Source of the DNA: Gymnopus androsaceus JB14
Taxonomy: Eukaryota; Basidiomycota; Agaricomycetes; Agaricales; Omphalotaceae
Reading direction: 5' to 3'
Assembly (NCBI GenBank): GCA_009733575.1
Contig: ML769623.1
Coordinates: 40,512-104,511 of the forward strand
DNA length: 64,000 nucleotides
The translations under genes were made by a program, and so were the position numbers. Numbering within the stretch: the stretch's first letter is position 1; each line of letters opens with the position of its first letter. This document shows, piece after piece, positions 11,636-23,176 of the stretch. The notes beneath the pieces were generated by a model. It saw nothing but the letters and a program-made list of their open reading frames with translations. It was not told where the DNA came from and did no database searches.

Positions 11636-12220
11636 TAGGGATGTTTCGGGCCGGCAAATTTTGCCGGTCCAAAATTTGCCGTAACTCATAGCAAATTTTG
11701 CTTGTCGCTCGTCGCAGCTGCAATATTCATGCCTCTCAAATCCCCAGGCTACTCTGAACAACCAAGAACATCTATATCCAGCTAGCTGACTCCTTTCCGG
11801 CACACCAAATCCATTATTTCTTTGAAAAAAGTGTGCTGAGCTTCTCTAGCTGTTGTGCTGTTGCTGTGGTATGAAGCAACCTCAGAAGGGTAGAGAGTTA
11901 CCAGAAACCATGAAAATATCCATTGAGAGTATTATAGCATCCATACCAAGCAGAAAGAACAAGCAAATGCCAATGATACTGCTGAAATAGTGAAAGCGAC
12001 AAAAATATGCTCTAAAAGTGACCACCATGTGGAGAGATCAAATGTGCATATTCTGAGGTGGTTTCTTGACTCAAATGACAGTTATTAGAACCAGAGATGA
12101 GAATAGAAGCATGAATATGGAGTAGACTACATGGTAGTTGTGCGAAAACAAAATGAGCCTTAGAAAATCTCAAATTTCGCCCGTGTGAGCGGCAAAATTT
12201 GCCGGCCCGAAACATCCCTA
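11636..12220. mobile_element. Non-autonomous element, TAGGGATGTTTCG family, copy 2
   Basis: Inverted ends of about 33 bp begin TAGGGATGTTTCGGGCCGG and close with the complement at 12220. GGCAAATTTTGCC palindromes sit just inside both ends. It is 585 bp, against 172 bp for copy 1, so the interior is exchangeable. The flanks TCATACAC and CTGAATCT do not form a duplication. No transposase. Confidence 0.72.
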
Positions 12221-12408
12221 CTGAATCTAGTATTTTCATCTGTACAATTAATATGATTGAAATTAGATATTTTACTCTAGATGAATAGGCAACTGATTAC
12301 AAGGTAATCATTCTTGTCAATTATTATACTGAAATGACAGAAATCAGTAAGAAATCGGTAAGTAATTCAATATCTGCAAAAGTTGGGCTGAAAAACAGTT
12401 GTTCAATA

Positions 12409-12612
12409 TGAATGAAAGGCTGCTGGCACGTCCAAGATCCGATGCAGCCACATCGACCGCGTCCAAGGCATAACACAGCCACGTCAACCACGTCGACCAT
12501 GAAATCCATAAGGTCAATAAAGCCTATGTAGAGTAACTGTATGTACAAAGGAGCAACAGTAAACAAATGCTGTCATGAGTGTTCATCAAGTGATCCTCAA
12601 GAGAGAATGATT
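12409..12612 (+). repeat. Dispersed repeat of about 200 bp, copy 1
   Basis: From AAAGGCTGCTGGCACGTCC to GTGATCCTCAAGAGAG this block matches 35053-35262 in the same orientation with scattered substitutions. It has no inverted ends and no convincing target duplication. It might be a solo LTR or a SINE-like unit, but neither is shown. Confidence 0.6.
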
Positions 12613-13209
12613 GTAAAGATCCAGTCTCTTGACTTGGTTTCGGAGGAGGAAGGAACCCTTCCTGGGGATGAACAAGATTCATCAGCAAAACCTGTATTTT
12701 GCATTTTGATTCCCACAGGATTACTTAAAATTCCCAGCGCTTGCCAGTGCTGTCAGAAATATAAAATCATATGTTATTTCCAAATAAGGTAATTTTGCGG
12801 TCTCTGGGAGCTTCTGGGAGCTCCCTCCTGCATCGGCCGGACCATCTGAGTGCTGGGACGCCGGAGCGCTGGGAACTCTGGACAGTTCGCTCAAGCACTG
12901 CCCACGTCATACAGGTTTTGCTGATGTTGTAGGACACAATTGTATGTAGTTGGGAGGACAGCTGAAGCAGATTGGACACAAAGGCCTGAGCAGGTATGTA
13001 CTGTTGCATTTCTGCAATAGTACCACCACCTTGTAGTTTAAGGTTGTTGCGGATGCTTAGAGACTTTCATTGCATTTTTATGTTGTTTCAGTCTTAAATC
13101 TCAACTCGTATTCGTGATTTGACATGGACTCTCATTTACCAACCTAGTTGATCTCTAGATAGATTCACTAATACTGTTCTATGGTACGAATAGTCAAAAC
13201 AAGCGGCAT
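12613..13209. other. No recognisable gene
   Basis: A GC-rich segment near 12800-12900 (GGGAGCTTCTGGGAGCTCC and similar) stands out from the AT-rich surroundings. Splice-like signals occur but no reading frame can be assembled. Confidence 0.35.
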
Positions 13210-16200
13210 GTGCTACAATATCTTCCAATCTAATAATGTCCTTCCTCTCCCTAAGCATTTAAGAGTAGCTTGTAGCTGATAGATGAGGGTAGCATGAAAA
13301 ATGATTGTACAATGATTTTGGAAGGTGTTCAAAGGGTCGAATGTCAAGTTCAATGGTGAAACCACTTGGAGTAGTAATATTTCGAATGTCTTGAATTTGA
13401 CCTCCAATAGTCTTTTCACTGGGGGTGGGTCGATAGACGATGGTCGTGTTGCCTGGATGCATTTTAGCAGGGGAGAAATTGGTGGCCTCCCATCTAGCAT
13501 ATGCATGCCATGGACCTTTCATTGGTCACAGGCCATTCTCTGGTTTTGTTGTATTTGCAGGCACAAAACATTTGTCAAACATGATCTTGAGTTGCTGAAC
13601 AGCTTCTGGACAGTCTGGCTGATGGAGCCAACAATGGATATTTGCTGTATGGGTTATGGACTTGATAATTGTTGCCTCCATCTCACCTGAAGCGGGATGT
13701 CAACAACTTTCTCTTTCTAATGCAGGACCAGTCAACAGGACGCACCTCCAATATGTTCATTTGTATTAATCTTTTGTAGTGCACCAATCAAGCCTTCAAA
13801 AGGAAAACACCACCAGGACATGACGGGCCCAAAAAGGAGGAGAAATTTGTAGATATGACTGGCTGCATGAATGTTTGGTCTGATTTGGCCCTCGCAAGTC
13901 CATGGAAATAAAAGTTTTAGGCCTTCGACCCATTCAGTGTGATACTTTCAGTATGCAAAAGCATGGGAGACTGTCATTGAATGTCGGCATGCCAGAATTG
14001 TAGCTTGGAATAAAGCCATGGTGTGATTGAGGGCCTTCAATAAGAAGCCTGCATCCGAGTCATCTTCAGGAGGAGCGGAGCCATCAGCATCACCCCAAAG
14101 AATGATGAGAGCAATGGAAAGGTAGACAGTACTGAGCATTTACCATTCATCAGCCTTCAGAGTCCCAGTCTTGGCATCACCAAAGTCCTTGGGCACAGAA
14201 TTAAGCCAAGGAGTGACAGCTTCTTTGACAACCTTCAAAATATAAAGAAGTGTTTTGGGCACTCCTGTCTTGACAATAAATTCGGAAGAATTGTGAGGTT
14301 GTGTGAGTCTCTGGTAGCTGGGATTGAGTGGAAAAATATGATAAAATTGTGCATGGACTCACCCAGTTAAGCAAAAGAGCTATAAAGTGGTCCTTTTGAG
14401 AAGCAACTTTGCTAACAGGAGGAAACTGGATGTTGTTGCAATTCTTTCACTTGGACTTGCATTTGGCATGTTCAATGTACAGCAACAATATGATGGGACT
14501 AATGTTGTCTAGGGTAGGGGATAGATCCAAAGACCACACTACAAACTGGAGTGCACCAGAGACTTGTATGTCAAGGCATGTCCACATTCTGTCCAAGAAC
14601 AAAGAATTGTCCCCTTCAATAGCATAGCACAGAGTATCTTGTATTTTGGCAATGTCAGGTATGTGCTTTGGATCTACCTCAATGTGATCAGGGGCAGTAG
14701 TGGGACTGTATGGAGTCCACTGCCAGTCAAAAGTGTAATTAATCCCTTGAGAGCTAAGCTGATGCTTTGAGGCATCAAGGTGAAGGATATGCACTGGTAT
14801 TGAACAAGCCCCTTGAGAATGCAATGCATAGAGTTGATGGCTAGCATTCTCATGGGATCCCAGTATTCCAGTAACCAGAGTGAAGACCAGTGAACACCGT
14901 ACTTGTTAAAGATGTCTTTTTGCTCATCCAGAGTTTGAGAGTCTCTGTATGCGGCTCAATGATGCAGTTTGCCAGAGTCTCTGTGAATCCACTGTGCATG
15001 GCTGGTGTTGAAAAGGCCAGCTTTCCCAGTTAGCTGGCAGACAGAGCAAATATGGGCAGACCCTGTCCCAGCAAACCCTGCCACTTTACAAGCTGCAGGG
15101 AGATTGTTGATGGAGAGTAGAATCCCAGCTTCTACTGTTGCCCCAGACTCTGACATGGCAGTCCATGTAACTCTATGCAATGAGGATTGAAGAAGTCTGT
15201 GTGCATTGAGAATGCAAGACAGACTTTGTCTTCTCTCTCCACGAAGAGTTTTCTGTCTGGACCCTTTAAGTCCTTGATAAAACTGGCCTTGAACACATTC
15301 TGAATGACAATCTGCTCTTCACCAGTATGAATGGCATGAAGAGCTTCATCAGTTGCATTGACAGATTGCTGAAGATACAGCTTGTCAGCCAAACAACACA
15401 CACAAGGTAGTCCGGAAGGGAGCTGACAAGGTATGGCTTGCTAGGCTGCAATGTACTGTCCTGTTGGCATGTAGGCAGCTCTTTGCCACATACTGAAATT
15501 CCATGCTTGTCAATGATTTGGTTGGTACAATGTGCAGGGAATTCATAGAGATTTGGACCAGCCAGGGAGATGGATTTGTGTGTGCAGGAGCAGGATGGGC
15601 ATGTAGCGTAAAGCTTGAGGTGACTGTCAGCGTTGAATGGTTTCAGAGCGGCAGAAAGTGAGGTGGGCATGTCACTGATGATTTCATTCTGAGAGGGGGA
15701 GAACAAGTGAGCAGGATTGCTGCACCCAGAGCTGACTGTTGACATGCCCAACTTGACACATATTGTTGCCATGTTGATGAGGAGATCACATTGGAGAGTA
15801 GAGAGACCAATTATCATGTTACAGATAATGGCAAGAAGGACAAGGACCTGGTTGATTTGGTCCAAGTAAGTGAAGTCCAAGTGATAGGCATATTCTGAAA
15901 AGAAATCAATACAAGGTTCAGAGAGTGATAATGATAGAGCTCACCTGCATCTATGACCAAAGGACATTCAGCCAAGAGGGGTGCATACAGCGCACAGATT
16001 TGGACATGGAACATCTTCAAACTCTGGATGATGGAGGCCTGCCTTTCCTTTGTATTTTCTGTTCTGGTTTCACCACCTCAATAGCCAGCAATTTTGACCC
16101 TGGCTTTGTATTTTGCCTTGTAATGAGCTATATGAACAAGTCCATCCTTCACAAATGTGGATGCAGTATCTAGCCTCTGGCACTTCACATCCTCAGACAA

Positions 16201-16900
16201 AGTGTCAAAAGTCTTGTCAAGAACTTCCAACTGAAGTTTGCAAAGTGTTTCATCAAGCCAATCTAGGTCTTTGACTTTGTCAGCTGCAACCTTGCCGACT
16301 CAGGGAGATGGTGGAGGAAAATGTGACTTCCAACATTGGGAAAGCAGTGAGTAGACAGGAATCTGCTTACACCCAAACTGATGTCCAGGTCTAAAGGCTG
16401 GAAGTGATGCAGTTTTTCTGCTATTGACAGTAGCAGTTAAGCCCTGCATTGTGGTAGACATGTCCAAAGATTCTAGAGTGTTGGGGACCGTGGAGCCTTG
16501 ATGTTTGTAGAGCTCAACAGAAGATGAGAAAAGCTTCCCATGATCAAGTGTATCCATGGACAAGCTTGTCATTGTAGCTGCAGTTACCAGCATCTCAAGA
16601 TGTTTGAGAGTTGGGGATGATGGTACAAGTCCCTCAATCTGTCAAATCATAAGAGTCCAATTGAGCAGCTTTATCGGATGGAAGCGCACCTGAACTTCAG
16701 TAGTTGCAGTCTCCAAATGCAGAGACTCCAAGCCTCTGATGAGTGGGGACAGTGCTGGGGATTGCTGTGAATCTCTGTCTGAAGGCATTCTGGGTTTGTT
16801 CAAACTCTGAACAATCTGTTAGTAGAACACAGTGATAATGTAGATAATACAATACCCACTGTGGTTGGACCAGGAGGGAAAGTACCAGGGAGGCTGAGAT
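13210..16900 (-). pseudogene. Tnp2-type (CACTA superfamily) transposase, decayed
   Basis: Translating the minus strand piecewise gives the usual order of an agaricomycete Tnp2 protein. The N-terminal part holds SLPGTFPPGPTTV (near 16890) and a cysteine-rich stretch ATCPSCSCTHKS...CGKELPTC (15620-15480). The core has VCLAFSMHTDFFNP (near 15210), ATVEAGILLSINNLPAACKV, GSAHICSVCQLTGKAGLF (near 15050), DEQKDIFNKYGVHWSSLW and AINSMHCILKGLVQY (near 14830). The C-terminal part has FGPVMSWWCFPFEGLIGALQ (near 13860-13800) and GPWHAYARWEATNFSPAK (near 13500). Stops and phase changes separate the blocks; some are introns and several are real breaks. No terminal repeats or 3-bp duplication could be fixed. 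Confidence 0.75.
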
Positions 16901-16907
16901 TGTCTGT

Positions 16908-17997
16908 CAAGTGAAGCACTTCAGGCTACCACAATTTATATCATGTTAGATAGGCCAAAGTGTAACAATCCAGTATCTAGTATGAAGTAAGTCCACAGGA
17001 TATCCAGGGCCATGGATTCCAGGGTGCCAGGACCTCTGGCACCTCTGGATTCCATGTCTCCTTAGTATTGGCAACCAAATAGGTATTGATAGTGATAGTG
17101 ATGATGGTCTCATCTATTAATCTGACAATCTATCTCTACTTATCCCATCAACAATCATGTGACACTGTCACACAGTATGAATTGAAAATTTTGAAATAGT
17201 GATTGATCATTACAGTGATGACTTTCTCATCTACACCAAGCAACCTACCTCTGCTGATCCCATCAGCACTCATGTGACACTGTCACACAAACTATAAATT
17301 AAGCTTTTGATTACTATGAGGATGGATTCCAGAAGGAGACCTAGGGATAAGGTATACTGTATAAGTAGTGTGACAGTGTGACATGTGTCACATGACAAAA
17401 GTCAAGCATGAGGTGCCATAATTAGTGGAAAAATCATGAAAATATTCATAGGAGGGGTTTGCAGCCTGTACATTACTTTTAAAGGGAAATAGTATGGTAG
17501 TCCATGGATTCCATGAACTACAAATATGTCAGTCCATGAATTCCATGAACTAATGAATATGCTAGTCTATGGAATCAACAAACTAGTGCATTTACTAGTC
17601 CATGGATTCCATGAACTAATGAACTACTCCATGGAATCCATGAGCTAGTACATTTACTAGTCCATGGATTCCACAAACACTAGTCCATGGAATCCATGAA
17701 CTACAAGATATACTACTCTATGGAATCCATGAACTACAAAATGTACTAGTCCATGGATTCCATGAACCAATGAGTATGCTAGTTTATGGAATCCACGAAC
17801 TAGTGTATTTACTAGTCCATGGATTTCATGAGCTAATGAATATACTACTCCGTGGATTCCATGAACTAGTCCATTGGAATCCATGGACTAATATATTTGT
17901 AGTTCATGGAATCCATGGACTAGTACATTTACTAGTTCATGGATTCCATAGACTACTATACTATTTCCCTGAAAAATTCATGTACAGGCTGCAAACC
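16908..17997. mobile_element. Large palindromic element, copy A, truncated on its right
   Basis: The left arm (from CACTTCAGGCTACCACAA) matches 39637-40170 almost base for base. It contains three TGTGACAGTGTCACA-like palindromes and then a core bounded by inverted GGGTTTGCAGCCTGTACAT repeats (17456-17505 and 17949-17997). In copy B the right arm mirrors the left, but here it is missing: at 17998 the sequence switches to the end of the KDZ element. No coding capacity. The superfamily is unknown. Confidence 0.75.
17490..17965. repeat. Tandem array of near-palindromic ATGGATTCCATGAACTAGT units
   Basis: About eighteen 20-35 bp units made of CCATGGATTCCATGAACTA, often followed by TGAATAT or AGTACATTTACTAGT. 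Units occur in both orientations, so the array can fold on itself. It forms the core of the palindromic element and recurs at 40215-40280, 41080-41240 and 42095-42330. Confidence 0.8.
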
Positions 17998-18193
17998 CCA
18001 CCTGCTAGTCCCTACTAATAGCTTATATAAGACCAGAGGGAGGTTATACTTTGCCTCTTATATAGGTTACTAAGGGATATTCCCCAGGTACAGTTAAATC
18101 CGAATAAAGTTTTGAACCTTCCAGCAAAATTTTGAACTTAGGAACCTCCAGAGCACCAAAAACACTGCCACAGACACTTATTACACACGCACA
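17998..18193 (+). repeat. Left terminal inverted repeat of the KDZ element
   Basis: Begins CCACCTGCTAGTCCCTAC and runs to about the TTATTACACACGCAC region. It includes a direct motif TATATAAG/CTTATATA and the phrase ACTAAGGGATATTCCCC. Paired with 34855-35048. Confidence 0.85.
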
Positions 18194-18442
18194 AAGTACT
18201 TCAAGTCATAATAAGTATATATAATCATTCTTTCTGCAAAAGAGAGCAATACTAGCATAACTAGAGTGAGTAATACCCTAAAAAGAATAAACAGTAGCAA
18301 ATATTATCAACAAGACATACGCAGAGCTACATAAGTAAAAAGATCATAAGAAGACAGCAGAGATATAGCAGAGATATAGCAGAGATATAGCATGGATAGT
18401 GCAGACAGAGCCAGAGGGAAGTAGCAATAAAATGAACAAGAC

Positions 18443-18970
18443 CTACTCATCCTCCTCCTCCTCTTCTTGAGCTCTCTCCTGATGCATTTCCTTGAGCTGA
18501 GCACGTGTCTCTGCCATCTGTGCCTCAACTATAGAAGCTTTAGAACCTGGACAAAACTTCTTGCCCTTAGCTGTGATGGGAACAGATGACTTCTTTGCCG
18601 CCTTCTTCACCAATTTTGATGCCTCACTCTTTTTGGATGGCTGCTCAGGCTCTTCATCATCAGCGGCATTGAACTTACATTTCGGAACACCTTGCTTTTT
18701 GATTTACAGTCATAGAGCGCTTACCGAGACACCCCCACTCACCGAGACACTTGCTTAAAGCTCAGGCTCTGGGCCCTGGAGATAGCTAAAAAGTATCTCC
18801 AAATATGGAGAATGGTCCTATATACAATATATATCCACACAAAGATAGTTAAACAACTACTTGGTTCAGGGCAAGCACGTTTGTGAGATTCTCTGCACTG
18901 CTCAAATTTGTTTTTGGCGTTGGCAACTGTAAAACTTACTCTTGAGTGCTGATTTTGCTTTAGATACATT
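18443..18970 (-). CDS. KDZ-element cargo: basic/acidic low-complexity protein, 3' exons
   Basis: An open stretch without its own start codon (about 18706-18443, minus) reads KKQGVPKCKFNAADDEEPEQ, then lysine/serine-rich KKSEASKLVKKAAKKS, a helix (AETRAQLKEMHQERAQ) and a terminal EEEEEDE before TAG. Upstream, near 18910-18845, another coding-like piece reads NAKNKFEQCRESHKRACPEPSS. The link between the pieces is not resolved. The composition suggests a nuclear, DNA- or chromatin-associated protein, but no domain is visible. A short 11-bp tandem repeat (AGAGATATAGC, about 18356-18392) lies beyond the stop. Confidence 0.45.
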
Positions 18971-20038
18971 CATCTTGTGAATCCGAACTTGGCAATATAT
19001 AATTTGCTTAGGTTCTGTGCGCTTTCAGTTGTGATATGCCCAATTTCCCTCTTGGAGAAGAATATGTCACACTATGTCACATGTTGGAAGGTCCACTAAA
19101 TACCAGTAAATGGCTCTTTCCTCCTTCAGGCATAGACAGAGAATGTTTATTTGAGAGTAATTATAAAGATAATATAGCTCCATGGACCTGGATTGGCATA
19201 ATATGTTGATAATATGCCTCTGTGACAGAGTGTCTCGGTGGCCGGTTCCAACAGCTGTGAACAATCCTTTTTTTGTGCATTCAAATGGGACTGTAAAAAT
19301 GTGAAATATTGTGTACAAGGGTTTTCGATACCCCTCAAATTCACATCTTAGCGACGCAGAAAATAAACATAAGAATAAAGCAAAATACCTGAGGCGTTCA
19401 AAAAATCTCCAATGTGGCTAGCTGCGGGACGATATTTGGGCGCTGGAGTTGGCGCATCGCTTCTGTCTGAGTACCAAGATCAGTAAAAGAATAAGCCAAC
19501 AAGTACAAAAAAATCAACATACTTATTAGAGCTAGGACAGGCTGAGAAATGACCATGGGGCCCTCTTCACAGAGTGCAGAGGCATCAATGTTATTATTAA
19601 CAATAGGGTCCTTGAATACAAACTGAGAAGGCATGATTAAAAACAAGAAAATGCATCGAAAGAGTCAGAGAATGTGGCATGGGGTCAAGGAGATTAAACT
19701 CCGCTGACGCCCACAGACCCAACACAAACCCAACACGCTTTCAACCTTCATCACAGGAGCACTCAGTGAACACTAAATATCCATCCGCCTGATTTCACTT
19801 GCTAAAACAAAGTCAAGAATTAAAATGACAGGTATGAGTTCCTCGACATCTTCACAGCTCAAGAACCTTACGCAAAATTGCAGATCTGCAGGTGAAATCT
19901 GAGCCCGAGTGCCACCCAGCAAAAACTTCCACCAACACTCAGAATAAGCAAGCTGCAGATCCACAAGCAGAAGCTAAGTCTAAGCCCAACCCAGCTTTAA
20001 CCAGTGCCAGGGTCTCATAACAGGGTCACAAAGATTGC
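18971..20038. other. No supportable gene within the KDZ element
   Basis: Short minus-strand frames (19067-19344, 19398-19646, 19773-19964) lack motifs. ACCGAGACAC at 18723 and 18741 and its complement GTGTCTCGGT at 19228 bracket about 500 bp and might mark a small insertion, but no duplication supports this. Confidence 0.35.
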
Positions 20039-20958
20039 ATGGCAAGCATCCGAGCAGTGCTCAATGAGCCTGAGGAGGATGATCCTCAAACGACATTGAA
20101 CAAAGCAGAGAACAACTGGGACGCAGTTGATGGCAATATACAATCTGCTTTTGGTAAGAACCAGCACTGTCGATCTACTAGCAGCAACTCACATCTTTTA
20201 GACATCCTCCATACAGTGTACCAATTGCCTCAGTATGCTGGACATGAGAGGAGCATAGGCCCCTTCAATACCCCTACTTGTTGCAGCCATATTGTCAGAG
20301 CTGATCGGAGATCTCCCTCTCCTTCCCCAACTCAATGTGCTGCCATGCCAAGCACGCCTACTAAAGCTCATGCAACACCCACTTCCGCTGCTGCCAGCCC
20401 TGCAATTGTACCTGGTGGCCAATTCGAGATGCCTCCCAAGCAAGCTCTCTGTGTTGCTGAGCCACAGGAGGAAGTTGTGAAGGAGACAAAAGTCTACATA
20501 CTGTTTGATGGGATTGACCATTTCCATGGAGTTTTCACCTCGTATAGGACCACCTTCAAAACACCTGGGATTGAAGAACATGTCAAAGGCTACAACAACA
20601 CAGTATTTAAAGCATTCTGCATGCTTGAAATAGTAGAGAAATGCTATCAAGAGGCTAAAGATACTGGCATGCTTGATGTGCTGCATCACAAAACTGAGTG
20701 GGAAACAGTGTATGTTGTGATTCAAGGGGTCAAGCCAGGCATGTACATTCGCTGGTAAGCGTATTTCTTCTCTCCATGCTCGTGGAAATGCTGATGCCTT
20801 GCGTTAGGGGGCTCTTGATAAAGGAAGGCTTGGATTGGAGAGGCAGGGTTGTTATGTTTGCCATTGGTAGCGCTTCGCAAGGGCGTGCTGCATTCAACCA
20901 GTGGAAGAACACTGGCAAAGTCAGGTACCTTTCCGCTAACTGTCCCTTTGCTCAATGA
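20039..20958 (+). CDS. KDZ-element cargo: two-exon protein with RNase H1 N-terminal/viroplasmin-like repeats
   Basis: Exon 20039-20754 joins 20808-20958 across a 53-bp GTAAGC...TTAG intron, giving about 288 residues. After an acidic start (MASIRAVLNEPEEDDP) and a Pro/Ser/Thr/Ala-rich middle, two segments look alike. One has KVYILFDGIDHFHGVFTSY and KGYNNTVFKAF; the other has VYVVIQGVKPGMYIRW followed by GLDWRGRVVMF and a closing FNQWKNTGKV. The G-x-x-PG-x-Y-x-x-W pattern recalls the hybrid-binding domain at the N-terminus of RNase H1 and viroplasmin, common in basidiomycete genomes. This is a pattern resemblance only. No catalytic RNase H follows. The frame is intact. Confidence 0.5.
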
Positions 20959-21162
20959 TTTGTTGATCTGCTCAATGCTGCTTTCGTTGTGGCTGCAGCC
21001 TTGCTTTGTGAACACCGCTGCATGTACTCGTAATCTTGTAGATATCTTGCTGAATATAGCACACATTTCTTGGTTCTGCTTGATGGAAGGGAACTGAGTA
21101 TAGTAATTTGAGAAATACAGGCAGCTGTTCAGCGGCCACTGGATAGATGGTACAAGAACTCA

Positions 21163-21778
21163 ACCTTCAACGCCATCTGCACTGTCTGTCCCAACCCTGC
21201 GAGTGCCTTTGTGCATCTTGAACCACCAAATTGCATTGTTCCCATGCTTCTCCATATGAGCTCTGCCTGACAGCAAGATTAGGCCAATAAACAGCAAGAA
21301 AATGGGAGATGCAAATGTCATCCATTTGTCGTTTGCTGTCTGAGTAATATTTGTGTGATTTCTGCCATAGCAGTAAGCGTAATAACTGACTTTAAAGCGA
21401 GAACACGCACTTGAGATAAGACTTCCTTGCTGCAACCCTCTGCCATTCTTGAGCTTCAGCGTTTTGGATTTGATCCAACTCGACCCTTTTCCTAACAGAT
21501 AAGATAAAGAGAAAAGATAGTAAGAGCTATTAGTAGGATGAACAGTGAAAGAGCACTAACTTGGACATCCTTGCACTGTTGCTTGCATTATACTGAGCTT
21601 TATTCCTGGAAATAATATGAGGAGACGTTAGGCTCTCAGAAGAAAAATGTTAAGAATAGGCTTACTTTTGTTGGTTCCAACGGGAATAGCCAATCCGCTT
21701 GCCCTTAATAACTTCTGCCTGCTCAGCATCTGAGCACTTGGCCTTCTTTATTGCAGAGCTGGTGTGTCCTCGAGCCAT
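21163..21778 (-). CDS. KDZ-element cargo: small charged coiled-coil protein
   Basis: Minus-strand exons 21778-21666, 21605-21561 and 21491-21411 join with clean GT...AG introns. The first exon starts MARGHTSSAIKKAKCSDAEQ; the later ones read NKAQYNASNSARMSKKRVELD and then EAQEWQRVAARKSYL. A further exon (to about 21163) may add VYWPNLAVRQSSYGEAWEQC. The N-terminal half is basic and the middle is a likely coiled coil. No family is recognised. It lies divergently from the gene at 20039 and upstream of the dioxygenase gene, inside the KDZ terminal repeats. Confidence 0.5.
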
Positions 21779-22269
21779 ATTTTATGAGAACTATTAGAGA
21801 AAATAGAGCCAGTAGAAGAGGTCGAAATAGATGGCGGTAGAGGTTAAGACAAAAGTACTATAAGATCATATTTGATCTCAAGCATCAAATCCATTTTAAC
21901 TTAACGCCTCACAAAGTGAAGGAGATCAGTTATTTCATGGCTTATCACTCATCTGCCATAGACATTGAGTATCTGATCTTGTAGCTAGAGGCCTATAGTG
22001 TGATTGAGAAAAGTTTGAGACTTTAATTTTGAGAAGTCCTCACTGCATAAGCAATTAATGGCCAAAACCCTTATATTCTGAGTGCATACACATTTTGTAC
22101 CAACGCCTTCAAAGGCTTATTCTCCTCAAAACTTCATTTAATCTCAATTTATTAATTAAATGCAAATATTCAGGCATCAAGCGTACTATCTACAAACAGC
22201 CAGAGTAATTAATGCAATGGCCAGGCGAAAGCCATGGAATTTGTAAGGTAAGGCTAGCTATATGTCGTT
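21779..22269. other. Spacer between cargo genes of the KDZ element
   Basis: AT-rich, no open frame. It would hold the promoter of the minus-strand gene starting at 21778 and the 3' end of the dioxygenase gene. Confidence 0.4.
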
Positions 22270-22965
22270 TCAAAGCAGCTCCATCCCAACCTCCCAAAGA
22301 TTAGCTCGATAGACCTCCCATTCTTTCAGCAGCTCAGGAGAGGCCTGTTCACAAAACTCCTTGTCCAAACGAAACCCATTATGGTACCATTGAGCCAGAC
22401 CTGCAGGGACAAAAAATGCCATGGAATGGCGGCACTCATGAGGAGCAATAGGGGCATTGGAGTGAGGCACGCAGGCAGATGGGAGGTACATAGCTGAGCC
22501 AGAAGAAAATTCAAAAACAAGGCCTAGCAACCAAGCTATAATATGCCCGCCCTGTGTGTGATCAAAAGGTCCCATGCATGCAATAGCACACATAAGGAAC
22601 ACCAAGTTCCAGTAGTCCATGTGAATCAGAGTCAATGTGTTGTGGAGGTTAAGGTGACAAGCGGGGTAGCAGCAGTCCTGAAACGCACACTCAATCTGAG
22701 GGTTGTTGACTTTGACGATCTCCTTGTCGAGATTGAACACTAAGGCGTGCAGCTTGGGGAAAAAATCACAAAGGCCTCGGTCAACATATGTAGCAACCAG
22801 CTGGTTCTTTAGCAGTATTAAAATAAACCCCGACAAGTTCTCAGAGGTGCATTTTAATATTTGGGACAACTTGTCAGCACCAAAATCGTAATATCTATAC
22901 AGAGAGAATGAGAGCCCGTGGGAAAAAAAGGACACTTTTCTCATGCTCATACAGGTCACCTGCAC
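22270..22965 (-). CDS. TET/JBP-like 2-oxoglutarate/Fe(II) dioxygenase
   Basis: The 231-codon minus-strand frame has the double-stranded beta-helix motifs in the expected order and spacing. These are H115-x-D117 (LIHMDYWN), a GPFDHTQGGH turn at 134-141, H168 (VPHSNAP) and R179 (ECRHSMAF), ending FVPAGLAQWYHNGFRLDK. H, D and H would bind iron and R the 2-oxoglutarate. Such agaricomycete proteins belong to the TET/JBP family, which oxidises methylated pyrimidines in DNA, and are frequently linked to KDZ transposases. The frame probably starts inside an exon: an acceptor lies at about 22895 (TGTATAG) and residues before YYDFGADKL look intronic. Upstream exons were not found, so the gene may be 5'-truncated. 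All key residues are present. Confidence 0.7.
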   Translation of the reverse strand: MQVTCMSMRKVSFFSHGLSFSLYRYYDFGADKLSQILKCTSENLSGFILILLKNQLVATYVDRGLCDFFPKLHALVFNLDKEIVKVNNPQIECAFQDCCYPACHLNLHNTLTLIHMDYWNLVFLMCAIACMGPFDHTQGGHIIAWLLGLVFEFSSGSAMYLPSACVPHSNAPIAPHECRHSMAFFVPAGLAQWYHNGFRLDKEFCEQASPELLKEWEVYRANLWEVGMELL

Positions 22966-23176
22966 CCAACGCTAACCCTACCTCATATCCTAACCCTAAT
23001 GATGACTAATATGATAACAGTGGGGGCAAGCCCCCACACCCCCATTTTTATCCTCAACCCCTAAACCCTAACCACCCTAGCCCTAACCTATGTGCACTGT
23101 TTGTTTGGCATAATTCACTTTCAGGGTTAGGGTTAAATAGATAGCACCATCAGAAAGAGGGCCGAAAATAACAGGG
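22966..23176. repeat. Cluster of telomere-like CCCTAA words
   Basis: Between the dioxygenase and the hAT element there are about seven CCCTAA/TTAGGG-like words (e.g. CCTAACCCTAATG, CTAAACCCTAACC, GGGTTAGGGTT), interspersed with other sequence and in both orientations. They are not a perfect tandem array. Confidence 0.5.

Noticed and set aside
12409..12612. Solo LTR pair (12409-12612 and 35053-35262)
   Set aside because: The blocks are similar and can be framed as TG...CA, but similarity continues beyond those points and no target duplication exists.
17490..17965. CRISPR-like repeat array (also 41240-42100)
   Set aside because: Units are palindromic, occur in both orientations, have no unique spacers of constant length and lie in the core of a eukaryotic mobile element.
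18723..19238. Insertion bounded by ACCGAGACAC repeats
   Set aside because: The 10-bp inverted words are too short and no duplication flanks them.
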